A DNA stretch of 64,000 nucleotides from Acanthosoma haemorrhoidale (taxonomy: Eukaryota; Arthropoda; Insecta; Hemiptera; Acanthosomatidae): the NCBI GenBank assembly GCA_930367205.1, contig OV884012.1, positions 149,745,405 to 149,809,404 on the forward strand, read 5' to 3'. The notes beneath the pieces were generated by a model. It worked only from the letters and a program-made list of their open reading frames with translations. It had not been told where the DNA came from and did not search any database. Shown one piece after another: positions 13,881-26,300 of the stretch; the stretch's first letter is position 1, and the number at the start of each line of letters is the position of its first letter. A program made the translations under genes and the position numbers.

Positions 13881-14412
13881 TGTCAAGTAATCAATTTTTT
13901 CATCAGGTTAACAAGATGTCTGTTATTGAAGTGCCTGACTAAGCTGCGAGTTTAAAGCTCTTATGGCAAAAAATGTGTTAAATCAGAATTTGTTGAAATG
14001 GCATAATATAAAAGATATAATTTTGCTTGCCAGTTAATGCACGAGTAGCTTAAGTTATATATACAGAGAGAGACTCACACAATAAATTTTTCTTAATTGA
14101 TTATGATTTCAATATATGAGAAACATTCTGGAAGGTAAAAATATTTTAATGTTACTTCTGCATCATTTTTTTTTTCTTGCATAACATTAAAATTAAGATT
14201 GTGTGGATGGATCATATATCGTTTTGCAGATAGTTTATATCTAGTCAGTGTTCTGATAAAATTAAATCATATTAAATTGGTTACTAGTCTATTCCAGTCT
14301 CCTGTCAGATTAATTGTATAAACCAGGCTTAAAAGTATTGGATTCTATCCAAAATTTAACGTTATCATGCCAGCAAATTTTCCACATTTAATTTCTATGG
14401 CAAAGTCAAGTT

Positions 14413-14640
14413 ATCTCCATGGCCAAATGGTCAGTGCTTGACTTTTAACTATGGAGACCCAGGTTCAATTCCTAGCTCCAAAAAGAGTTGTTTGGCGTGG
14501 ATTGGTCTAGACCAATTGGACCATTTCATGATTCTCTCAGCCTCATGAGAGAAAATAAGTAGCAAATCAGGTTTAGAAAATTGAAATAGAAGTTAAGATG
14601 CCACAGTCTAATGCCAACATGCGCTGATAACCCTAGTAGT
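14413..14640 (+). repeat. tRNA-derived SINE
   Basis: An A box (TGGCCAAATGG, 14420-14430) and a B box (GGTTCAATTCC, 14462-14472) lie 32 bp apart with a CTTTTAA anticodon-like loop between them, pointing to a tRNA-Lys-like ancestor. The tail (CTCAGCCTCATGAGAG, then AT-rich) loosely resembles the copy at 45715-45935. Confidence 0.65.
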
Positions 14641-14879
14641 AAAGAGACTACCATGATATAATACCAGAATATAAATCTGAGAGGTACTAGAATGGACAAG
14701 TGCCAATAGTTATTTTTACATTTCTGATAAAAGGTTGTTTTGTAAATATTGGTTTTTCTAATGTTTATTTTTTTTGTAAGTGTTGCAATATAATGAACTG
14801 CTTTGTGTCAAGGACTCCCAAAATTTTCTGTTTATTCTGGAAATAAAGATTGCATTAAATTATATTATAAATTTTAAAC

Positions 14880-17800
14880 TTCAGTAGTAATCTATAAACA
14901 TTTAGTCATCTCATTACATTTTTACTTGCCTTAGTGATATGTTTTGGGAACCGTGTATAAATGTGATCAGCGATAAGCTAAAAGAAATTAGGTTGAGGGA
15001 CTAATCCTGATGTAGATGTAATTCTACTTTTTGGAGTTTATAGGATAGCGTATGCATTAACCTAAATTTTATAAAATAACAAAAAGCTAGTACTACCATA
15101 TATTATTTATGTAAATTAAATTGGTACTTATTCAATAACCGACACACCTTTCGGATTTTATTTCAACAGCAAGCTAATTTCATTAGTCTTTTTTGTTCAA
15201 TTAATTGTATTAAATTAATTTCTGTATGCCATTTTTGAGTACATTTGTAATATTTTACTCATCAGAATGATAAAAATTGTAAACATAATTTAAAATTTTG
15301 TAAAATAAAAGACATTCGGAATGCCTTTATGCATGCTCTTAAATGCATAAGTAACACCATTATAATATTTTCAACGCATTGATGCATATTGTTTGAGAGA
15401 CTATAAGAGTAATTTGGGTATTCACAGGGTGCTTTGTCATGTATTACTTTTTCTTGTCTACATTTGTTGCTAGATTGGGAATCGGTCTCAAATTAATTGG
15501 GTTGAACTATTGGAATGATTTATTTCTACACTAGCCCTACATGTATTTGTTTTTAAATTAGCAACGTCATATTTAAAAACTTCTTTACCATGTACATTTG
15601 TGATAAATTAAATATAACAGATCCTTCAGCTAAATTAGGGTGTATCTCATGTACTGATTAAAACGGTAAGAAAGTAAGTACTATTACTATAAATGACATA
15701 TTTTAAAAATGTAATTGTTTTCTGAATTTCAACTTCTCGATGAAAATGCATTTATCTCCACTGTGTTTATTTCAGTCTTCTGACTCAAATATTCTTTGTC
15801 TCAAAGTAATTATTTCATTATTATTATTATCATTTATTATAATTATTAATTATTGTAATAAATACATATATGAAATAGCTACATTATGCTTTTTATAATT
15901 TTTTTATTATTATAATTTAGTATTAAATCTGTATATATAATTATTTTTTTATTGATTATTTTTGTTGAGATAAAGAAAAAAAAGGGAACAATATTTTTGA
16001 TATCCCTTCTGCTTACACCGACATGCAATGTAATGACAATGAAATGCAGTCTTCATAAAGAATGGATACAGTAAAGAATAAGCTGTGCTATTTATTTTAT
16101 GTATTACAGTATTAATAGGCTGAAATAAATCATTAAAATTAATGCTGAAATTTCTTTTACATTTTCCCAAACTATTTTGAATAAATGTTTTTTTAATCTT
16201 TACAGACCTATTGCTTAATTGTTCCACTCATTTTTTTTCAATTGATATGCATTCAAATCCTTGGCAAAAGTTTATTTAGTTTAAAGTATTTTTCTTGGAA
16301 GTATAACATACACGCAAAAAAATTACCAGTTACATGATTACATCTTGAAAAATGGCTTAGTTCTCTCAATAATTATTTTATTACTTTACTTTCAAACCGG
16401 TTTGTCCATTAATTTTCATCTGCATGTGTGTTCTATGATATAAATGAACCAATTTATCTGAAACTTCAAAGACAACACCTTGGGCTATACTGTACATGTT
16501 TTAATTAACATATAGTGTAATTAATAGATAATGTTACAAAAATTAAACATGTATAGTCAGCCTTAAGCCTATTAAATGATAGACTTCTTTCTGATTTTTC
16601 ACCTTTCTCAAGTCACTGGTTAGAAGCTGTATAATATATAACATTCTAAGTTTTTCGCCATGGTTAAGACAATTTAAATTAAATACAGTAAAGCTAAAAG
16701 AATTTCAAAGATATTACAAAAAAATATTTTTTTTATTCAATATTTTGTCCATTTAAAGCTTTTTTATCTAATGAAAAGAAAATTTTCTTTGGCCAAGTTG
16801 TTTCATTTTGCAAGTCATAAAATAAAGTATTTTTGGTCTTAAATGTGTATATTTTTCATAAATATTTGTATGTATATTTTCTAAAAAAAAAATTTAAATC
16901 TATATGTATACTAAAAAAAAATCTTGATTTTAATCTATGAAATTGATAAGAGAACCTCCTAAAAAATATTTTGAGAAATTGAGTCAATAAAAATGGTATG
17001 GAATCGAAGGATTTATTTTTCAGGGGAGTAGGATTTGTGGTTTTTTCTGGGGGGGGGGAGAGTAAAAGACACACAACTAAATATTTCTGACACAATACAA
17101 TATTTTTCAAGTCAATTTGACACTCGCACATTTATAATCTATAAAGAGAATGATACTCTTTTGGGGTGGCATCTAACTTACCACCCACCCCTCCTAGCTT
17201 TGCCATGATTTTTAAGGTCATGAAATACATCAATGATTAAAGGTTTTATTTAGTACAGAAATTCCATTTAGCTTAGTATCAATCATTCCTCTTCATGGAG
17301 CTCTCCTTAAGCCAGTTCCCTGGTTGGGTAACAATCACATAAAATAGAAAGAAACAACTGCTCAGTTACTTGGAAACTGTCCAGGCAGCTTACACCTAAA
17401 GACATTTAGTATCCTGGAGGTGTATTGTACAGATCCGAAAAGTTTCAAAAGAAAGATGGATCTTGTAAGGATGATATGTTTATGGCTGGAGGATTCTGAA
17501 TTTATTTCACTTCATCAAGTTAGTAGTGGCACCTGATATGGTAACCCGCCTTTCAACTCTAAACGGTTCGTAAATTAATTAAAAAAAAAAAATTCCTTTT
17601 TTAAATTTTAACCCAATAAATTTTTTTTAATTCAATTATGAGCTGAAATCTTTACTTTTTGAAGTATGAATATTCAAGAAATAATGGGCATGGTAAGTGA
17701 AAACTAGTTAATTGATCCAATGGTCAGTAGCCTCTCATTTTTCTCAGGGAATCCCGCCCGAGTTTCTTTAATACTTATTATTAAATGATTGTAAAAAAAA

Positions 17801-19120
17801 AAACTGCTCGGTGTTTTAGATTAAAATTATTTTATTTCATAGTTCAAACCATCTTGGTCATTGAAAATCACCGTTTTAAAAACTAAAACTGTATGTTATT
17901 AGTTGAAATATTGACAAAACACAACTATTGAAAACGGGCCTGATTTCTGCAACTTTATTTTTTTGGAATAGCTTTGAAATTAATTTAGCATTGCCGCCTC
18001 TAATTTGTTCTTAACTATGTCGGAAACACGGGACCATGAGGGGGAACAAGCCTTTAATTCTGAAATAGCTTCTGAGTTGTGACGAGAAAGAAGTGACTTT
18101 TTTCAAGTTTGATTTTTTTATATACTTCATGTTTTTTATTTTATCCAACATATTGTTGTGATATTTGACTTGTGAAATTTGAATTTGAAAAATTAGCGGG
18201 CATAAAAGAGCGGCAAATGTCCAGTGGAAAGAGTGGGAGAGATGAGAAAAAAGAGGGAGAGTGAGTTGTTGGGCTGCTCTAAAAGAAAGATGAAGGTTAG
18301 CGTTATTCCATTAGTGAAAGCATGAGGCATAGTATTGAAAATTGAAGAAAAATGAACAATTTTTATTTAATAGTGATTTGGAATGTGGAAGAACATTATT
18401 AGGAAGAATAATTTTATCCAGAGAAGAAGGATTTAAGAAATAGCAGTGGATATTACTGACAGCATGGCAAACCAAATTAAAGTGAATAAACAAGAAGAAG
18501 AATATATACAAACTAGTAAATCTAGCCATTCTAGAGTTAAGTGTTAAGGTAAATTATAAAATTTGTTGAAAATTGAAGTTATTGTAGTGTATTTAAATAA
18601 AATGAGGGTGAATTTTGTAAAATCTGATTTTCCTTTAGCCAGAGTTTTCTTTTTATATTAACAAGAACCTTTAAAACCTCAGATAACAGATTAAATTTTA
18701 ATATTAATCAAATTAAATAAAAACATAATAATATTATCAGTATATTCCAGAGTGGTAGGGAATATACCTTTCACATTTCAGATTGAGCGAATAATTTCTA
18801 TGACTGCTATAATAGAAGATACAAACAGACAAAATAAACTGCCCCGTACTGGTGTGAAAGTTAAGTATTTCACTTTGTGCTTAGAATATGTCTAATATAT
18901 TTTAAAACAATCATGAAATCTGTGCACTTTAGACTTCATTGAAATACATTGAGTCTAATGGAACTACGATAAGATTTATAAGGGCTTAAACATAGGGGAG
19001 GGGGATGACACACTTGAGAATCAGTCCAACATTGGTTGGTTCAATCCATTTGTGCAAAAGTTACAGTGCAAAATACGAAACGAATTGACATTATTGTTTT
19101 GCTTAAATGACTCATGAAAT
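14880..19120. other. Intergenic, no gene recognised
   Basis: Very AT-rich, with short A/T repeats near 15800-15960 and a 10-G run at 17049-17058. Open frames are short and low in complexity. A slightly GC-richer stretch at 17160-17570 and a purine-rich one at 18190-18540 gave no recognisable protein. Confidence 0.5.
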
Positions 19121-19568
19121 AACCTAGAGTTATGGCGAAAAACCCAAGTGACAAAGAGCACTGAATTTCTACTTTGGCTGGAAATATCTCGAGAACAATT
19201 GTCTTGTGAGGGATTACATCATTCACATTTCGGCCCTTTCAACAGGGGGTCAGGACACAGAGGGCGATTGGTAAAAGCTATTGGAGGCCCTGAAACAGGA
19301 AAAAACGCCCCAAACGAGGAGGACAGGGAAATAAGAAATTCTAACTAAAAGAGATTTATATGCAAAAAGACATCGCCATCAACAAGAAAACAATGGTCTG
19401 GATGTCTGGCGCCTCAGAAATAATGACGATAAAGGCTTTAAAACCGAGATCTCCCATATTCTAGTAACGGTGGCGTCCACTAAAAAAATAGAGGACCTCA
19501 GGAAAATAAGGTGCATTAACCATGTACTCTTTAGAGTGGTACCTTATCGAAAGCAACAGAGCATGTAA

Positions 19569-20093
19569 TACCATAGGTGCCAGCAGTTTGGCCTTACGAA
19601 GAACCATTGTGGCCAAAGAATTGTCTACGTCCGCTGTTCACAGGCGCATGAATCGCGTCATTGCGACAGAGTACAGGAGGCAAAGTGCTCCAACTGTGTT
19701 GGTCTCCACGTGACCTCATACAGAGAGAGCCCCTTCCAGAGAAAACTGCAAGCCGCATCAGAGACGAAGAAACAGACAGAGAAACCGACGCCGGTTCAAC
19801 ACCGACAACAGCCGCCCACCACGATGAGAACATCGCTAAGACACGTCACCCCGAGCCTTCCTGACAATATAGTTAAAAGTCTCCAACAATTCCAGAATGG
19901 GATCATGAGAAAAGTGGTCAGACATATCTCTCGAGAGAGGTTAACAAACGCCGACCTGCACCCGTTCCTTGGTGTGCCATCGGTTGCACTCGACTCGTTG
20001 CAGCATCTCACAAATCCAGTGTTTGACGCTATGACCCCCCACCACACCCGTCCCGCATCGATGCCAATAGACTATCGGGGAAAATTAGGTTAA
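19569..20093 (+). pseudogene. ORF1 zinc-knuckle to ORF2-tail fusion frame of the jockey relic
   Basis: A 175-codon frame free of stops. The N-terminal third holds Cys/His knuckles: HRCQQFG...HC, then VRCSQAHESRHC, then CSNCVGLH. The first Cys of knuckle 1 is lost to a frameshift at about 19566, where an in-frame TAA sits. After a charged Gln/Thr/Pro linker (residues ~60-95) come LPDNIVKSLQQFQNG and FLGVPSV, typical of the ORF2 end. Normally ORF1 and ORF2 are separate proteins, so the deletion happened to fuse them in frame near 19830-19860. Any function is doubtful. Confidence 0.6.
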
Positions 20094-20150
20094 GATTTAG
20101 TTTAAGTTTTTATTGTTAGATGTAAGATAGTTTTAAGTCTATGATAAATA

Positions 20151-20393
20151 AGGCGAGCCCCATTACTTTTAATAATTTCAGTCAATTAATGTAATGCACA
20201 TCATATATTTGTCATACATCATATATTCATATTTGTACAATGCAGATCACTATGTGTAGAAAACAGAATTTGTATAAAATGTAGCCAAGCTACAGGAAAT
20301 ATAATGAATCAATTGTAAATAGATTCATTTATAGAATTTATAGTATATTCTATAAATAATTTTGTAACAAGGGAATATGGAAAAAAAAAAAAA
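20151..20393 (+). repeat. Jockey-family 3' UTR, copy 1
   Basis: It opens with AGGCGAGCCCC and contains the stem-loop GTAGCCAAGCTAC (20281-20293), then ACAGGAAATATAAT, then GTAAATAGATTC, then an A tail. The same string of blocks occurs at 22360-22560 and 30294-30498. Confidence 0.7.
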
Positions 20394-20482
20394 CTACTGG
20401 CTATTGTTTTTTGCTTGTAAACATGTTAAGCATTATTTATATGGAAATAAATTTACTTACAAACGGGCCGTAATTCGCTGCA

Positions 20483-20959
20483 ATGGCTTTTTACTATGAA
20501 AAACAACAACACTAGAATTATGAAATGGATTTTTCATCTTCATGAATTCCAACTATGATGAAATACATACAATGAAATACAACGAGGAGGAAAGAAACTC
20601 ATTACCATAAAACCTTTTCAAAAAAACAAGATACGTTATTCATACCTGCCTACCCTTGAACTAAGGACTCAGGTGAAATTATGTTAGAAATATTAAGTCG
20701 AATACTACTTATGGAATATTATGAACCAGATGTTGAAGCTATTAGAGACGAATTTGAATGGATTTATGAAAAAATACAAAAAAACTCATAAGAGAGAATT
20801 TTCCGAATGTTAAGATTAAACGTTACAAGAAAAAACTTTTAGATACATTTGACGCCAACGAACAAGGAGAAATTATCGAAAATTATCATATTGGTAAGTC
20901 ATTTCACAGAGGGATAATTAAAACTTACGAAAAACTAAAACGAGATTACTACTGACCCT
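20483..20959 (+). mobile_element. Gypsy-type integrase fragment, left arm of inverted repeat
   Basis: This 0.48-kb arm is nearly identical, in inverse, to 21892-22352. Its coding strand is plus. After about 20840 it reads through an integrase zinc-binding (HHCC) segment with YHIGKSFHRG and YEKLKRDYY, like Ty3/gypsy (errantivirus-type) pol. Earlier sequence carries frameshifts and stops. The arm starts sharply at ATGGCTTTTT, shared with the right arm. Confidence 0.7.
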
Positions 20960-21891
20960 GTTTGCAAAACAGTAAAATACGAACGGAAACTAATTAAAAC
21001 AAAAGACGAGGTTACTTCAACAACAGACAGATCATTCAAATAACTTATTATAAGCATTAATTACGTTTAATAATTGTTTAAATAAAAATGTTCCCCAATG
21101 ATATTACTTTTAGCATAATAAACGATTCAAGTAAGAAAGAAGCATTGATAACAGAACAATTAGCTTAGCAATTACCACGAAAAACTCTAAATAATATCAG
21201 GAAAAATATTACTGACGAAAAAGAACGAAGAACCGACTGAATAAAAATTAAGAAGACCCCGAAATATAAAAAAGGATAAACCCTACGTTAAACGAATAAC
21301 AAGGACAGAACACAGCACACAGATACAAACATGTTATACCTTTTATTGACAAACGAAATAAACTAATAAAAGTACATACTGTTAACGTAGTTAGGAAAAG
21401 AAAGACGAAAAGGAGACAATTTCTATCACATGAACAAACTTTTTCAGATGGAGAACAAATGGATATTGATACTGACAGTGACACTCACAGTAAAATAGTG
21501 GACTTGAAAGAGTCCTCAAGCTTTTATGTAAACCTGTTAGAAGGTGTTGAATATTGATAATTAGAGAAAACATTAATGATTTCCGCATTGAAAAAAAATA
21601 TGTTACAACGTAATATTTCTCTGGAACTTCATAAACAAGTGCTAACTCACCTAAACTTGAATCATTCATAATAATAGGTGCGGACTATTGCGTATTCGAT
21701 TAACGACTAAAATTATGAATCCAAAACAAAAACATGGTTATCTCTTTGCATGTGCACGCTTGTTTGAAGAACATTCGGCTGATCATTGGACGATTAGGTA
21801 AACACAAACCGTTTTATGGTGATTTACTGTACTTTGTTGTTTTGCATACAGGACAGCCCTTAATAAAATCTGAAATGTGGTATCTCATATC
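20960..21891. other. Spacer between the inverted integrase arms
   Basis: The first ~60 bp continue the left integrase (CKTVKYERKL, then stops) after a deletion of about 45 bp relative to the right arm. The last ~110 bp (21780-21891) continue the right arm's integrase on minus (CPVCKTTKY). In between, a plus frame at about 21365-21555 encodes an acidic stretch (FSDGEQMDIDTDSDTHSK) that I cannot assign. Confidence 0.4.
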
Positions 21892-22352
21892 GGGCCAGTA
21901 GTAAGTTCGTTTTAGTTTTTCGTAAGTTTTAATCATCCCTCTGTGAAATGACTTACCAATATGATAATTTTCGATAATTTCTCTTTGTTCGTTGGCGTCA
22001 AATGTATCTAAAAGTTTTTTCTTGTAACGTCTAATTCGGAAAATTCTCTGAGTTTTTGTATTTTTTCATAAATTCATTCAAATCCGTCTCTAATAGCTTC
22101 AACATCTGGTTCACAATATTCCATAAGTAGTATTCGACTTAATATTTCTAACATAATTTCACCTGAGTCCTTAGTTCAAGGGTAGGCAGGTATGTATAAC
22201 GTATCTTGTTTTTTTGAAAAGGTTTTATGGTAATGAGTTTCTTTCCTCCTCGTTGTATTTCATTGTATGTATTTCATCATAGTTGGAATTCATGAAGATG
22301 AAAAATCCATTTCATAATTCTAGTGTTGTTGTTTTTCATAGTAAAAAGCCAT
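21892..22352 (-). mobile_element. Gypsy-type integrase fragment, right arm of inverted repeat
   Basis: The minus strand gives the same HHCC segment as the left arm. It continues further, through YYWPDMRYHISDFIKGC with the CxxC pair, before decaying near 21780. The arm ends at 22352 with the same terminal ten bases as the left arm. It is slightly closer to an intact frame than the left copy. Confidence 0.7.
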
Positions 22353-22359
22353 GTATATA

Positions 22360-22560
22360 TGTTGCCCATCACCTTTATTAGCCAGTTTAGTCCAGTGACG
22401 TATAATGTATATCATTATACTTGTTTATTCATTATATAATTTTTATAAAATAACAAAACCTGTATATAATGTAGCGATGCTACAGGAAATACAAAAATAA
22501 TTTGTAAATAGATTCGCCTGAGGATCTATAATTATCTGTAAATTTAAAGGGGCTATGAAA
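22360..22560 (+). repeat. Jockey-family 3' UTR, copy 2 (5'-truncated insertion)
   Basis: Shares TGTATATAATGTAGC, the stem-loop at 22471-22483, ACAGGAAATA, GTAAATAGATTCG and terminal AAAGGGGCTAT with copy 3 and, more loosely, copy 1. It directly abuts the right gypsy arm. Confidence 0.65.
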
Positions 22561-22599
22561 GAAAGAAAAATATGTTGTATTGATTGAATGTAATCATTT

Positions 22600-22999
22600 C
22601 AATCAAGATATATTATTACACTTTGTTCAATCAAGATTTCGAAATCTTTAATTTATAGAAAAAAGTAGGTGTATATATATATATAGGTATAGTTTTCATG
22701 TCTTCCCTTTATCAAATCAAATAATAAAAAGACCGCCATGGAAAGGGAAAACAGCTTTAACAAAGAACTCACAAAGAGCAAGGGAAACAAACACACAGGA
22801 ACAAAAGGATTACAGATTTGGAGAAAACAAAAAATTGGACATATATTGCGCTTTTCTAGCAAGCTGTATGGGCACGGCGATGTTTAAAATTTTACTATCA
22901 TGAGATCCATGAAGATCTGACTGGAAGTAGCTCAAGGGAGTTAAGTAAAATATAGGGCACAGAGACCCGTGGGTAGTACGCTAGACTTTAGTTTAAATT
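22600..22999. other. Non-coding stretch upstream of Deaf1
   Basis: Contains a short TA microsatellite (22672-22685). A minus-strand frame here has no recognisable domain. GGGTAGTACGCTAGAC near 22970 hints at a degraded tRNA-like head, but no B box is convincing. Confidence 0.35.
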
Positions 23000-23319
23000 T
23001 CAAACAGACAGTTCTGATTATTTGATGATTGGCGTTCCTATTCCAAAGTAAACGTTCTTTTTAAGAAAGCTTTTTCAGAAGTAATTTGTCATGATGGAAC
23101 GCTGCTGCGCTCCCAAGGTAGAAAAGCGAAGCTTTGGCCTCTCGAGAGGGGAAATTCCGCCATTAAAATGCCCCAGCTCTGTTAGTATGGTTCCGATGAG
23201 AAAATTGTCTCAAATGTGCCCGTGAGCGACTTAGGCACGAAGGCCTTAAATTACATCGGGCGCGGCTCCGTCGTGAGTGTTGGCCCTCTAGTGTTATATC
23301 CTCGCGCCATTTCGCTTAA
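23000..23319 (+). promoter_or_regulatory. Deaf1 promoter and 5' UTR region
   Basis: Base composition shifts clearly to higher G+C with many CpGs (for example GGGCGCGGCTCCGTCG at about 23258-23273) immediately upstream of the first ATG. There is no obvious TATA box, which suits a housekeeping-type start. The transcription start cannot be fixed from sequence alone. Confidence 0.45.
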
Positions 23320-26300
23320 ATGGAAGATCAAAGTTCGGAAGAAGTCGTTATTCCGGACATGACCGATCCTTTGGCGAACAAAACCGAAAGCCCCGAAAAT
23401 CAAACTTCGGATACTCACGGATCGGTCTCAGTTGTTGATGGTGTTTCTGTCTCGTCTCCTGTTCCTGTTGCATCTTTAATAAACGTATCTGCTGGGGGAA
23501 CATCGTTTAATGTCATTACTCCTGAACAATTGCAGGTAGGTTTTTTAAGCTGCCACGAGACCTTATTGATTTTATCAAGCCTTCACGCATAATATAGCAT
23601 TAACATTCTTAATGTATTTTTTTTATTTATTTTAATTCGATGTAACCTTATCGCACTGTCATGTAGACCAGTCAAATAAATAAAGTCAATAAAGTATGAC
23701 GTTTATAAAATATTCATAGTTGGATTTCTAAAGGGCTTATTTTTATGAAGTCAGTTTGAAGTTTGAATGGTTTGTTGCAAGCAGCCAGTCATTAAGTGCA
23801 TTGTGACTTCAGTCTATTCTGAAATTTTAATCTTAAATCAATGACAGCTGCTAAAATGGAATATTTGCTATTCAGTACAGATATATACAGTATGTTTAGT
23901 ACAGATGATTTCCAATGTGTATTTAAAGCCAATTCACTTAGCAGTTAAAGGGTTAGCAACATAAGTACAGGAGAAGGCTAAGCTAGACCATTTTCCTGTA
24001 GCTCCTTTGATGTCCAAATATTTACCAATAAATTAGCAGCTATTTATTCCTTATATTTTGGAGTGTAACCATCAAACAGAGGATGAAAATTTAGTCTTTA
24101 GCATAACGTCCATACTGCGTAACTGAACACAGTGCCAGTTGAATGTTCTATAGCTATTTAAGTATTATTTTTACACTGTGTCGGGGGGAAGATTTATTTC
24201 ATGTTCAGTTTATTGCCAACAAAGAAAGGTCTTAAAATTTTCTTATAGAAAAAATCAAAAACATTTTCTGTCGGAGGTGAGTATGGCTAGAATGAGAGTT
24301 TGCTTGTTAGAAACAAAGTAGACAACTAGTATTTCCTTACATTTGCAGCTCTTGTGGTTAAAAGATACTCTTAAATTTTTGAAATGATTGGCGAAATTTT
24401 TTTAAGTTAACCAAAGCTGATAACTATCAATTATGATCTATCTATCAAACTTCTACGTATTCAATTCTCTTCTATGGGAGTTGTGAGCTCTGTTACAAAG
24501 TGTTAGTTCCTGTTGACAGTTTTAATTTTTGGCATCTGTGAATATGAGCTTTCTCAGCTCATTCTTGACAGTGGCTTAAGGATTTTCATTGTCATTAAAA
24601 ACTGTGGCTGTCTTTAAAACACTTAATTGATGAAATATTTGATGCTATTTCTCCTGAGAGCTTGAAAATCTTCACCCCACAGATTACAATTTTATTTGTT
24701 TTCCTTGAATGCATTTTTTAGTTAATCGAATTTTTTAATTAAAAGGGAATGCTCAATTCAAGTTGTGGCCTAAACTTTGTGATCATCCTGAAACTAATTT
24801 GACTTGAGTAATTTCAGCTCCAGAAATTTTTTCAAGTAAAAAAATATTGATAAATAAAAAAATAAATCCCCTGAATGAAATAATAAAAACTGTATAAATG
24901 TCGTGCCAAACAAGTTAACTAACATAAATCCATTAAACCTTGATACAGAACATTTTAGCACCAACTTTAAATATAATAATTTAAATAAGGTCGGCAACCT
25001 ATTTAGACTTACCTATTGTTAATAAGCAGACACCGTTCTACTTTTAATTTGTAATTATCAGTATTTAATTAAAAGACAATTTTAAAGGAAAAAGACTTAA
25101 TTTAATCAATCATAAAATATAACAAAGTTCATGTTAGAAGTACAAAATATGAGATTCTCATGAAACTTGAACTGAACGATACATTACAATTTAAAAAACA
25201 AAATAGGATAGTCAATGTGTCTAACTGCTCAGTGTTACTATACTGTTTTTTTTCTTGCAGTCAAATCATCTATTTCCACTTTATAATCTTAAGTATAAAT
25301 TTAAATCAGCCTTGGCTGCCAAACATGAATGTTACCCAAATTTAAAAGACCTTATTTTTAACTTTGATATTTATGTGTATATGTATATATTATAAATCAT
25401 TTACTAATACAATGTTAATAATTTTAGATTACCAGTGCTGGTAACCTGAGGCCTATTTTATGCGTGGAAAACAGTTGCATTTGTGACAATCATCCTGATA
25501 AAGAGGTTGATCAATCCCATAGAACAACCGCCCAGTGGTTCCGGGGTGAGGTAATGTAGTTACTATGTACATTTTGTCATAACCCCTTTATTCCAGTATG
25601 TAAACATGTTATTATATGATATTCAGTTCTCTTTCTAAGTTTTGAATGAGAAATGCTCCTAATCTTTCACTTCGGCTGCTCGAGGAGCTAGTGTGCCCTA
25701 TGACAATAGCCCTGCAAGATATTTCAAAAATAATGTTTATAATTTTTTTATGACAATCATGTGTGCCTTTCGGCCTTTTTTCTGTCGGCCCAGTATAAGA
25801 GTGATATAGATTTGTATTTAGAGCCTTCTCCTGTGGTTACTACATCACTTAGGCATAAGATCCTGGTTGAGAAAACGGACGGGGATTAGTCGGACTATTC
25901 GGGGATTCAATTATTTCAGTCAAGTAAAGGTGCTTCTGCAGGTATCCATGGCCAGTCAGTATCCTGAAGTAGGCCACTTTGACAGGTCAAGACAGTTTTC
26001 GAGGTATGCAATTTCTTGGTTTTAATAAATATACTCTGGATTTAGTTTATGGCTTCCGACTGTTTGTTATCAATAGCGCCTGATATAACGGATTTGGCTG
26101 CTAAGAATTCCAGTGTAAGTGATGGCAATTATAATAACAGAGAACCTTGTTTTGTAAGGTTACCATTGTGATCATTCCCTTGAACACCACAGTACACTGG
26201 GCCAACTGGAGTGTGACCTTTCTGTCAGATTCTAGCATGTTGATAAAAAACCTCTATCACCACTGTAATGCTTCTGGAGCTGCAGAGCTTCAATCACTGC

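Larger units (their letters stand above)
19130..20393 (+). mobile_element. Jockey-like non-LTR retrotransposon, internally deleted
   Basis: From about 19434 the translation resembles the PRE_C2HC region of jockey-clade ORF1 nucleic-acid-binding proteins, leading into zinc knuckles. It then joins a segment like the extreme C-terminus of jockey ORF2 (LQQFQN...ADLHPFLGVPSV), ending at 20093. The 3' UTR and an A13 tail (20381-20393) follow. The whole endonuclease and reverse transcriptase, about 2.5-3 kb, is missing. The 5' boundary is approximate. Confidence 0.7.

Noticed and set aside
19594..20047. Minus-strand frames across the jockey element
   Set aside because: They are shadows of the plus-strand zinc-knuckle and ORF2-tail frame.
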